The notes beneath the pieces were generated by a model. It worked only from the letters and a program-made list of their open reading frames with translations. It was not told the origin of the DNA and ran no database searches. A stretch of 64,000 bases of DNA. Source: CAIKMD01 sp963702925. GTDB lineage: Bacteria; Pseudomonadota; Alphaproteobacteria; ATCC43930; CGMCC-115725. The stretch spans positions 1,612,001 through 1,676,000 of the forward strand of contig OY969771.1 in the NCBI GenBank assembly GCA_963702925.1. Direction: 5' to 3'. The position numbers were made by a program, and so were the translations under genes. Numbering within the stretch: the stretch's first letter is position 1; each line of letters opens with the position of its first letter. Below, piece by piece: positions 11,068 to 18,377 of the stretch.

Positions 11068-11103
11068 AAAACAGCGCCACACGCGGCGGATCGAATGATC
11101 CGC
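11068..11103 (-). terminator. Candidate attenuator terminator ahead of nasS
   Basis: On the minus strand GCGGATC-ATTC-GATCCGC forms a perfect 7-bp stem (11086-11103). It is followed by a GC-rich stretch and TGTTTT just before the nasS ribosome-binding site. It lies directly downstream of the second hexaloop hairpin, the position expected for the terminator that NasT suppresses. The gap between stem and U-run means the real terminator stem may be longer and imperfect. Confidence 0.5.
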
Positions 11104-11106
11104 GCG

Positions 11107-11142
11107 AGGACGCCATTGTCCTGTCTGAACCGTCTGGGGTTC
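11107..11142 (-). promoter_or_regulatory. Twin hexaloop hairpins: predicted NasT (ANTAR) RNA-binding site
   Basis: The minus-strand leader holds two 5-bp hairpins with six-base loops, four bases apart. They are GAACC-CCAGAC-GGTTC (11127-11142) and AGGAC-AATGGC-GTCCT (11107-11122). Two adjacent hexaloop hairpins, with G at loop position 4 and often A at position 1, are the established ANTAR target. Loop 2 fits both positions and loop 1 fits G4 only. The site lies between a sigma-54-type promoter and a candidate terminator, upstream of nasS. Confidence 0.72.
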
Positions 11143-11183
11143 GCCGCCGGACCGCCATTAGCCCGAGCCGCTAAACAAGAGGT

Positions 11184-11199
11184 AGCAATTCGCATGCCA
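11184..11199 (-). promoter_or_regulatory. Sigma-54 promoter of the nasS-nrt-nas-nirA operon
   Basis: The minus strand reads TGGCATGCGAATTGCT, with GG and GC separated by exactly 10 bases. It matches the RpoN consensus TGGCAC-N5-TTGCW except for T in place of C. Initiation would fall near 11173, giving a leader of about 125 nt that contains the NasT target. No convincing NtrC site was found just upstream inside nasT. Confidence 0.7.
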
Positions 11200-11224
11200 C
11201 CAGCTGACAGCGATGCGAATGGCG

Positions 11225-11245
11225 AAAAGGCGCGGATTTCCGCGC
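11225..11245 (-). terminator. Intrinsic terminator of nasT
   Basis: On the minus strand GCGCGG-AAAT-CCGCGC (11230-11245) is followed directly by CTTTTC. It lies 80 nt behind the nasT stop and ahead of the next sigma-54-type promoter, so nasT is probably monocistronic. Confidence 0.65.
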
Positions 11246-11324
11246 TATTCGGCTCTTGCTCTTTTTTTGATCAAACGGGCCGCATGCCTGTTTTTGCGCC
11301 AATTGGGCCATGTTTGGGCGAGAA

Positions 11325-11912
11325 TCACGAATCGGAATCGAACACCCGGGCAAGCGCCAAGATCGAACGCGCGACATCGACCATGCGCTGGTTTTGATCC
11401 ATGGCCAACTTCTGCAACAGGCGATGCGCCTGATCCTCGCCGATGCCGCGGCGTTTCATCAGCATGCCCTTGGCGCGATCGATGACCTTGCGGTCGGCGA
11501 GATCCATCTTTGCCTGATCGAGCTCGCTGCGCAGCTTCTGGAACTCGGCAAAACGCGCCATGGCAACGTCAAGGATCGGCTTGACCCGCGCCGGGTTGAG
11601 CCCGTCGATGACGTAAGCCGAAATGCCCATCCGCATCGCTTCGGCGATGGTCGATTCATCCGATTGGTCGACGAACATCACGATCGGACGCGGTCGGTCG
11701 GCCGTGATCCGGCGCATATCCTCAAGCGTGTCGCGCGACGGCAATTCCATATCGACGATGACCATATCGGGCGACAGATCGCGCACCTTCGCGAGCAGAT
11801 CCTCTTTGGGATCGATGACGCCCACGGTTTCATATCCGGCAGCCGCGAGCGACTGCACCAAAGCATCCGCACGTGCTTGATCTTCGTCGATGACCAATAT
11901 CCGCAGCGCCAT
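11325..11912 (-). CDS. nasT: Nitrate-responsive RNA-binding antiterminator NasT (receiver + ANTAR)
   Basis: A 195-aa regulator. Residues 1-120 form a receiver-like domain (ILVIDED at 5-11, D54 in MVIVDMELP). Residues 135-190 form an ANTAR domain with RKVIDRAKGMLMKRRGIGEDQA. In characterised NasST systems, free NasT binds twin hairpins in the nas leader and prevents termination; NasS holds it inactive without nitrate. Such hairpins are present at 11107-11142. The ATG at 11912 is preceded by a 16-base inverted repeat containing the weak Shine-Dalgarno. A sigma-54-type promoter lies at 11956-11971. Confidence 0.93.
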   Translation of the reverse strand: MALRILVIDEDQARADALVQSLAAAGYETVGVIDPKEDLLAKVRDLSPDMVIVDMELPSRDTLEDMRRITADRPRPIVMFVDQSDESTIAEAMRMGISAYVIDGLNPARVKPILDVAMARFAEFQKLRSELDQAKMDLADRKVIDRAKGMLMKRRGIGEDQAHRLLQKLAMDQNQRMVDVARSILALARVFDSDS

Positions 11913-11928
11913 ATACCAGTCCTGGTAT
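11913..11928 (-). promoter_or_regulatory. Inverted repeat over the nasT ribosome-binding site
   Basis: ATACCAG-TC-CTGGTAT ends directly at the nasT start codon. In mRNA it can form a 6-bp stem with loop GGAC, placing the AGGA ribosome-binding bases in the loop. It could be a protein operator or a translational control hairpin. Confidence 0.4.
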
Positions 11929-11955
11929 CAACAATCGGCCCCGTCCAACCAAGGT

Positions 11956-11971
11956 CGCAATAAGCGGGCCA
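11956..11971 (-). promoter_or_regulatory. Sigma-54 promoter of nasT
   Basis: The minus strand reads TGGCCCGCTTATTGCG, with the required GG-N10-GC spacing. It matches TGGC-C-G-N4-TTGC, differing from consensus at one -24 base and at the last base. The start point would be near 11945, about 33 nt before the nasT ATG. The NtrC-like site at 12077-12093 lies about 140 bp upstream of that start. Confidence 0.65.
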
Positions 11972-12076
11972 AGCACCGGCGAGCGCTGGGGAGCTGCACA
12001 AAACGGCACCTCGTGCCCCATCGGCAGCACGGTATGGAAGCCGTGATTTAGGCCGAGCCGCGAACGCTGTTTGCAC

Positions 12077-12093
12077 TGCACAATTATTGTACA
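12077..12093. promoter_or_regulatory. NtrC-type enhancer between nasT and the divergent membrane protein gene
   Basis: TGCACAATTATTGTACA is a 17-bp near-perfect inverted repeat. It fits the NtrC pattern TGCAC-N7-GTGCA at nine of the ten outer bases. It is about 110 bp from the rightward sigma-54-type start and 140 bp from the leftward one, ideal enhancer spacing for both. Confidence 0.65.
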
Positions 12094-12150
12094 GAATCTG
12101 GATCGAAATAAGGCAGTAATGCTGTAGCGTCCATATATAAATTAATTTTA

Positions 12151-12163
12151 TTTCAATAACTTA
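12151..12163 (+). promoter_or_regulatory. Possible IHF site
   Basis: TTTCAATAACTTA matches the IHF consensus WATCAA-N4-TTR with one mismatch. It sits in an AT-rich stretch (12131-12163) between the NtrC-like site and the rightward sigma-54-type promoter, where IHF commonly bends DNA. In an AT-rich stretch such a match can arise by chance. Confidence 0.35.
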
Positions 12164-12168
12164 CACGA

Positions 12169-12184
12169 TGGCATGAAGTTTGCT
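12169..12184 (+). promoter_or_regulatory. Sigma-54 promoter of the 12220 membrane protein gene
   Basis: TGGCATGAAGTTTGCT has exact GG-N10-GC spacing and the same TGGCAT-N5-TTGCT form as the nasS promoter. Initiation near 12195 would give a leader of about 25 nt, with AGGT before the GTG start at 12220. Confidence 0.7.
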
Positions 12185-12219
12185 CTAAATAAGCCAAAGC
12201 GTTAACGACGAGGTGCGGT

Positions 12220-12639
12220 GTGACCGATCTTTGCCCTGCGGCCCCGACGAGCCCGGCGAGCGAACCGGCTGTCGCAGCGACCGTTTTTGTCGCCCCTGCC
12301 CCTCACCAGCTCATGCAGCGCGCGCTCCACGCCGGCTTTTGGCTTTCAAGCAAAACGGCAGGTTTGACAATGTCATGCTTTGCCGTGGTTTCGTGCTTTC
12401 TGGGCCTGGTCGGCAGCGGCTTCGACTCGTCGATTGCCGATGTGGCCACCTCGGGCGACACGGTGGTGGATAACCCAGACCTCTTCGCCTGGAGCGACGT
12501 GATCGGCAATGTCCTGCTTTCCTCTCTCGGCAGCATCGTCGCCGGCGCGACTGTGCTGGCGCTGAGCCTGTGGGCAGCGCCGCGCACGCCAGCGCGCGCG
12601 ATGCCGATACAGCGGCAAATTTTCGACGCGGCCGATTAA
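12220..12639 (+). CDS. Small membrane protein of unknown function under a predicted RpoN/NtrC promoter
   Basis: A 139-aa protein from GTG 12220 that I do not recognise. It has an Ala/Pro-rich N-terminus (1-30) and two likely membrane spans at about 48-68 (GLTMSCFAVVSCFLGLVG) and 96-118 (GNVLLSSLGSIVAGATVLAL). A short acidic segment between them contains DNPDLFAWSD. It has three cysteines, C5, C53 and C59. Transcribed divergently from nasT with its own sigma-54-type promoter and shared NtrC-like site, it is probably made under nitrogen limitation. A role in nitrate or ammonium physiology is inference only. Confidence 0.7.
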   Translation: MTDLCPAAPTSPASEPAVAATVFVAPAPHQLMQRALHAGFWLSSKTAGLTMSCFAVVSCFLGLVGSGFDSSIADVATSGDTVVDNPDLFAWSDVIGNVLLSSLGSIVAGATVLALSLWAAPRTPARAMPIQRQIFDAAD

Positions 12640-12661
12640 CGGCTAGCGCCAAGTTCCGCGG

Positions 12662-12726
12662 CGCTGTCCCGCCCCACGGGACGGCGATCTTGATGCCGCC
12701 GAACATGCCTCGCGCGTGTTCGGCGG
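12662..12726 (+). repeat. Two consecutive strong inverted repeats
   Basis: Between the small membrane gene and the nucleotidase gene, 12662-12686 forms a 10-bp stem (core GTCCCG/CGGGAC). The segment 12696-12726 forms a perfect 10-bp stem CCGCCGAACA/TGTTCGGCGG with an 11-base loop. Neither has a U-run, so they are not classical terminators. They may be a REP-like element or a structured 5' region of the next mRNA. Confidence 0.45.
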
Positions 12727-12770
12727 TGTCAAGGATCGACAAGCCGACTTTCCTGCCTCATATCAGCACC

Positions 12771-13475
12771 ATGGAAGGTGCTACCCCTGTTTCCCCGGCT
12801 CCTGGGTCGGGCTGCGCGTTGCACGAAATCGAAACTTGGGTCTTCGATCTCGACAACACGCTCTACCCCGCATCGTGCCAGCTCTTCACCGAGATCGAGC
12901 AGCGCATGGCCGCTTTCATCATGGCGGAGCTAAAGCTTGCCTATGACGCCGCGCACGCGCTGCGCCGTCATTTCTACACGCGGCACGGCACCACCTTGCG
13001 CGGGCTGATGAACGAATACGGCATCGAGCCGAAAAGATTTCTCGATCACGTGCACGAGATCGATCTCTCGGCCGTGCAAGAAGATCGCGCGCTCGACGCG
13101 GCGCTCGCGGGACTACCCGGCCGCAAGCTGGTTTTCACCAACAGCACGGTGCGCCATGCCGAGCGCGTGCTGACGCGGCTCGGCCTCACACGTCATTTCG
13201 CCGCGATTCACGACATCGTCGCGTGCGACTACCGGCCAAAGCCCGATCCGGCGGTTTATAGCGATTTTGTACGCCGTTACGCGGTCGAGCCGCGGCGCGC
13301 GGCCATGGTCGAGGACATGGCAAAGAATCTGCCGCCCGCCGCTTTGCTCGGCATGACCACGATCTGGGTTACGGGCGGGCCGCATGGCGAGGATGACGGC
13401 CATGGCGCGCATATCCATCATCGCACCGACGCGCTCGCGCCATTCCTCGCCGGGATTCGCGCGCCGCAAAGCTGA
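12771..13475 (+). CDS. HAD-superfamily pyrimidine 5'-nucleotidase
   Basis: A 234-aa hydrolase of the SDT1/Pyr-5-nucleotidase type, inferred to dephosphorylate pyrimidine nucleoside monophosphates. HAD motif I is WVFDLDNTLYP with the two catalytic aspartates. Motif II is LVFTNS, and the later motifs are PKPDPAVY and MVEDMAKNL. The ATG at 12771 is chosen because the stretch upstream is hairpin-rich and not protein-like. A gene of this kind next to dapD is a common alphaproteobacterial arrangement. Confidence 0.85.
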   Translation: MEGATPVSPAPGSGCALHEIETWVFDLDNTLYPASCQLFTEIEQRMAAFIMAELKLAYDAAHALRRHFYTRHGTTLRGLMNEYGIEPKRFLDHVHEIDLSAVQEDRALDAALAGLPGRKLVFTNSTVRHAERVLTRLGLTRHFAAIHDIVACDYRPKPDPAVYSDFVRRYAVEPRRAAMVEDMAKNLPPAALLGMTTIWVTGGPHGEDDGHGAHIHHRTDALAPFLAGIRAPQS

Positions 13476-13544
13476 CCGGCGCGGTTGACACGCCATCGGG
13501 GCTCGACCATGGTTTCGCCCGGCCAGCGCTCAGAGAATCCCGCC

Positions 13545-14389
<845 letters not shown>

Positions 14390-14390
<1 letters not shown>

Positions 14391-15539
14391 TGGCGCTCGA
14401 CCCCGTCGCATTGGCCGCCGAGCTTATCCGCAAGCCCTCGGTGACGCCCAAGGACGAGGGCGCGATCCCGTTCCTGGCGAAAACCCTCGAAGCGCTCGGC
14501 TTCACCTGTCATGTGGTGGAATTCACCGAGCCCGGCACCGCGCCGATCCTCAATCTTTACGCACGGCGCGGAACCGGCGGCCGGAATTTCTGCTTCGCCG
14601 GCCATACCGACGTGGTGCCGCCGGGCGATCTGAAAAGCTGGTCGGTCGATCCTTTCGGCGGGCAAGTGCTCGAAGGCGCGCTCTATGGCCGCGGCGCCAC
14701 GGATATGAAAGGCGCGATCGCCTGCTTCGTCGCCGCCGCCGAGCAATTCCTTGCGGCGCGCGCAGGGTTCGGCGAACTCGATCAGCTTGCTCATCACCGG
14801 CGACGAGGAAGCCGCCGCGATCAACGGCACGAAGAAGCTGCTCGATTGGGTCGCGGCCAAGGGCGAGACGCTCGATCTCTGCGTTGTCGGCGAGCCGACC
14901 AGCGCCAAGAAGCTCGGCGACATGATCAAGATCGGGCGACGCGGCAGCCTCAACGGCTTTCTCACCGTCTCCGGCATTCAAGGCCACACCGCCAATCCGC
15001 ATTTGGCCGATAACGCGGCCCATCGCCTGCTGAAGATGCTGTCGGCTTTGCTCGCGGCGCCAATCGATCGCGGCAATGAGCGCTTTCCGCCGACCGATCT
15101 CCAGATCTCGACGATCGATATCGGCAACCCGACCACCAATGTCATTCCCGGCACGGCGCGCGCCGTATTCAATATCCGCTTCAACGATGGCTGGACCAGC
15201 CAGAAGCTCGAGGCCTGGCTGCGGCAGAAACTCGATGCCGTCGGCGGTCGCTACGAGTTGACGATCCAAGTCAGCGGCGAATCCTTTCTGACGCCGCCAG
15301 GCGTGGTCAGCGACATGCTCGCGCGCGCGATCGGCCAGGTGACCGGCCTCACGCCCGAGCTCAGCACCACCGGCGGCACATCGGATGCGCGCTTCATCCA
15401 TCGCTTTTGCCCGGTTGCCGAGTTCGGCCTGGTGGGTCTCACCATGCACAAGACCGATGAGCGCGCGCCGATCGCCGATCTCGCCGCGCTGACCGAAATT
15501 TATCGCCGCGCGCTCGAGCTCTACTTCGCGACCGCTTGA
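14390..15539 (+). pseudogene. dapE: Succinyl-diaminopimelate desuccinylase DapE, interrupted by a +1 frameshift
   Basis: An M20 metallopeptidase-family enzyme that releases L,L-diaminopimelate. The N-terminal part from ATG 14390 has FAGHTDVVPPG and YGRGATDMKGAIA, containing zinc-ligand regions. At about 14775-14785 the frame must shift by one base to continue as NSISLLITGDEEAAAINGTKK through to TMHKTDERAP, near the C-terminus. One surplus base before AACTCG restores a normal protein. The shift lies between two well-preserved halves, and DapE is usually essential. A sequence error is therefore as likely as a real lesion. Confidence 0.85.
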
Positions 15540-16105
15540 TGCCGAGTTGGACCGAGGCTGCGCAAGCGCTTTACGGCACATGGCGGCTCGCGCTGCTCGA
15601 TCGCGGCGCGATGCGCTACTTCGATCTGAGCCATCGCGGCGTCTGGCGCTCCTTCCGCGCGGCGGCGTTGTGCTACCCGTTGTTCCTGGGCCTGCTGCTG
15701 CTCCGCCTCGATGCCGACACGATCGAGCGCTCCGGCCTCCCTCGCATCCTCACGGTCGAAACCATCGGCTATGTCATCGGCTGGTGTGCGTTTCCGCTGC
15801 TGGTATTGGGGTTCTGCCGCTGGATCGGCCGCGAGGAGCAAGGCTTCGATTTCATCGTCGCCTATAACTGGTCGCAAGTGCTGCAGACACTGGTGCTGCT
15901 CTTGGTCGCGCTGGTGTTCGATCCGCTTCTGCCGGCCTCGTTCGGCGACAACCTCGACCTGCTCGCCTATCTTGCGGTCCTTGCCTATGAGTGGTTCATC
16001 GCACTCGTTGCGATCGGCGCCGGCGGCTGGATCGCGGCCGCCATCGTGTTCATCGATGTCGGGCTCGGCATGTTTCTGGTGACGATCTCGGCCAGTCTTT
16101 ATTAG
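15539..16105 (+). CDS. Integral membrane protein, function unknown
   Basis: A 188-aa protein overlapping the dapE stop by TGATG. It has about four to five hydrophobic spans: 35-55 (AAALCYPLFLGLLLLRL), 75-95 (IGYVIGWCAFPLLVLGFC), 110-128 (VLQTLVLLLVALVF) and a long hydrophobic tail from about 140. No catalytic motif is evident. Proteins of this shape often follow dapE in alphaproteobacteria. It may belong to the broad Yip1-like group, but that is a guess. Confidence 0.8.
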   Translation: MPSWTEAAQALYGTWRLALLDRGAMRYFDLSHRGVWRSFRAAALCYPLFLGLLLLRLDADTIERSGLPRILTVETIGYVIGWCAFPLLVLGFCRWIGREEQGFDFIVAYNWSQVLQTLVLLLVALVFDPLLPASFGDNLDLLAYLAVLAYEWFIALVAIGAGGWIAAAIVFIDVGLGMFLVTISASLY

Positions 16106-16115
16106 AAGACCGGCC

Positions 16116-16862
16116 TCACGCCTCGGGATAGACGACCTCGACGAGGTAGAGACCTTCGGCCGGCGCGGTCGGCCCGCCGGCGCGGCGGTCGCGCGCTTCG
16201 AGCGCCTCGGTCACGCGCCCGGCTTTCCACTTGCCCGCGCCGACCAGCTTCAAGGTGCCAACCATGTTGCGCACCTGATGATGGAGAAAGGACCGGGCGC
16301 GCGCCTCGATCACGATCTCGTCGCCGCTGCGCGCGACGTCGAGAAGGTCCAGGGTTTTGACCGGCGACTTCGCCTGGCACAGGGAATCGCGAAAGCTGGT
16401 GAAATCGTGCCGGCCGAGCAGCAGCGCCGCGCCTTGCTGCATCGCCGTCACGTCGAGCACCGGCCCGACATGCCAAACACGGTTGCGCTCAAGCACCGCC
16501 GGCGCGCGGCGGTTGAGAATGCGATAGCGATAGACCCGGCCGCGCGCCGAACGCCGCGCATCGAAATTGTCGGCGACGCGCGCCACGGCGAGCACCGCCA
16601 CGGCATGCGGCTTCATGTGCTGGTTGAGCGCGTTGCGGATGACCTCGGGCGCGGCCTCCTTGGGCAGATCGAGATGCGCCGCCTGCGCCAAGGCATGCAC
16701 CCCGGCATCGGTGCGGCCCGCGCCATGGACGGTGATCCTTTTACCGCAGAAACGCTCGACCGCGGTCTCGACGATCTCTTGCACCGAGAGCCCGTTATTC
16801 TGGCGCTGCCAGCCGACAAGGCCGGTGCCGTCATATTCGAGAATCAGCTTGTAGCGGGACAT
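16116..16862 (-). CDS. truA: tRNA pseudouridine(38-40) synthase TruA
   Basis: A 248-aa enzyme isomerising uridines 38-40 in the tRNA anticodon stem. The catalytic aspartate lies in HGAGRTDAGVHALAQ (about residues 49-63). It starts with MSRYKLILEYDGTG and keeps the later RSFLHHQVRNMVG block. The ATG at 16862 lies within the end of fmt, an overlap of 19 nt, indicating one operon def-fmt-truA. Confidence 0.95.
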   Translation of the reverse strand: MSRYKLILEYDGTGLVGWQRQNNGLSVQEIVETAVERFCGKRITVHGAGRTDAGVHALAQAAHLDLPKEAAPEVIRNALNQHMKPHAVAVLAVARVADNFDARRSARGRVYRYRILNRRAPAVLERNRVWHVGPVLDVTAMQQGAALLLGRHDFTSFRDSLCQAKSPVKTLDLLDVARSGDEIVIEARARSFLHHQVRNMVGTLKLVGAGKWKAGRVTEALEARDRRAGGPTAPAEGLYLVEVVYPEA

Positions 16863-17761
16863 GGCAGAACCGTGCCGGGCGGCAGTGCAAAGCCGCGGAG
16901 AAAGGCGGCGCCGTCGAGCGCGCCGCGCCCCGAACGCTGCACAGTGACGAGACGCAGCGCGCCTTCGCTGCAAGCGACGCTGGGCAATCCATCGAGCACG
17001 GTGCCGGGCGCGCCCTGCCCCGAAGCGAGCGCGCTCGCGATCAGCTTGATGCGCTCGCCCTTGGCTTCGAACCAGCAATCGAGCGCGCGCACCTGACGTT
17101 CGAGCGCGATCGCCGGCAGGCGCCAATCGATCTGACCTTCGGCGTGCGAAATCTTCTTGGCGTAGGTGATACCCTCGTTCGGCTGCGGGATAAGCGCTAA
17201 GCGCTCGACCTGGTCGAGCGTCTCGACGATGAGCCTTGCCCCCAACGCCGCGAGTTGGGCGCGCAAGCGCGCGGCGGTGGTATCGGGGCTGATCGGCACG
17301 GAAGCGCGCAACAGCATCGGCCCGGTATCGAGCCCCGCTTCCATGCGCATGATCGTGACCCCGGTTTCTGTATCGCCGGCGAGGATCGCGCGCTCGATCG
17401 GCGCCGCGCCACGCCAGCGCGGCAAAAGCGAGGCGTGAACGTTGAAGCAGCCAAGGCGCGGCGCTTCGAGCACCGCTTTGGGCAGGATAAGCCCGTAGGC
17501 CGCAACCACCGCCGCATCGAGACCGAGCGCCGCGAAGTCCCGCGCTTCATCGGGCCCGAGCCGCGCCGGGTGGCGCACCATGAGTCCCGCTTTCTCGGCG
17601 GCCAACTGCACAGGCGAAGGCAGGATGCGATGGCCGCGTCCGGCTTCGCGCGGCGGCTGGCAATAGACGGCCGCAACGTCGTGACCGGCGGCGATCAGCG
17701 CATCGAGAATCGTCACCGCGAAATCGGGCGTGCCCATGAAGGCGAGGCGGCGCTTGGTCAT
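16844..17761 (-). CDS. fmt: Methionyl-tRNA formyltransferase
   Basis: A 305-aa enzyme that formylates initiator Met-tRNA using 10-formyltetrahydrofolate. Present are RLAFMGTPDFAV at the N-terminus, FNVHASLLPRWRGAAPIERA (the Asn-His-Ser catalytic and folate region) and a C-terminal tRNA-binding domain with ALDCWFEAKGERIKL. It is downstream of def and overlaps truA. Length is normal. Confidence 0.96.
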   Translation of the reverse strand: MTKRRLAFMGTPDFAVTILDALIAAGHDVAAVYCQPPREAGRGHRILPSPVQLAAEKAGLMVRHPARLGPDEARDFAALGLDAAVVAAYGLILPKAVLEAPRLGCFNVHASLLPRWRGAAPIERAILAGDTETGVTIMRMEAGLDTGPMLLRASVPISPDTTAARLRAQLAALGARLIVETLDQVERLALIPQPNEGITYAKKISHAEGQIDWRLPAIALERQVRALDCWFEAKGERIKLIASALASGQGAPGTVLDGLPSVACSEGALRLVTVQRSGRGALDGAAFLRGFALPPGTVLPCPATS

Positions 17762-17772
17762 GGCGAGGCGGC

Positions 17773-18297
17773 TCAGACGGGAGCCGGCGCCTTTTGCCGT
17801 TTCGCTTTGGTGAGCTTGCGCAGGATGATGCTGCGTTTCAGGGACGAGATGTGATCGACGAACAGCACGCCTTCGAGATGATCGATCTCGTGCTGGATGC
17901 AGGTTGCGAGCAAGCCCTTGGCGTGCAGTTCGCGAATCTCGTTCTGCTCATCGAGATAACGCACTTTGATCTCGGCCGGCCGCGCGACGTCGGCATAATG
18001 TTCGGGCAAGGACAGGCAGCCTTCGTTGTTGGTCAAAAGTTCTTCCGAGCGCCACAGGATTTCGGGATTGGCGAGCTTATAGGGCTCGGGCTTGTCGCCG
18101 GATTTCGCGCAATCGACCACGATGACCCGCTTCGCGACGCCCAGCTGAGGCGCGGCCAAGCCGATGCCCGGCGCCAGATACATGGTCTCGAGCATGTCCG
18201 CCATCAGCCTGCGGATCGAATCGTCGACCTTGGTGACATGCTGGGCCTTGCGGCTAAGGCGCGGATCGGGTGCGGTGATGATGGGAAGGACGGCCAT
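17773..18297 (-). CDS. def: Peptide deformylase
   Basis: A 174-aa iron/zinc hydrolase removing the N-formyl group from new proteins. All three signature motifs are intact: GIGLAAPQLG, EGCLSLP and CIQHEIDHLEG, giving one Cys and two His ligands plus the catalytic Glu. It is first in the def-fmt-truA operon, with fmt starting 11 nt downstream. Confidence 0.97.
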   Translation of the reverse strand: MAVLPIITAPDPRLSRKAQHVTKVDDSIRRLMADMLETMYLAPGIGLAAPQLGVAKRVIVVDCAKSGDKPEPYKLANPEILWRSEELLTNNEGCLSLPEHYADVARPAEIKVRYLDEQNEIRELHAKGLLATCIQHEIDHLEGVLFVDHISSLKRSIILRKLTKAKRQKAPAPV

Positions 18298-18377
18298 GGC
18301 GAGACTTTAGGTAAGCCGAGCGCCCCGACTCGTCAATGGGTTAGCAGCAGGGCCGACGCTTCGGTTAAGATGGCGGC

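Noticed and set aside
11295..11310. NtrC site upstream of the nasS promoter (TGCGCCAATTGGGCCA)
   Set aside because: The half-sites are separated by four rather than five bases and the left half has a mismatch, so the 17-bp NtrC pattern is not met.
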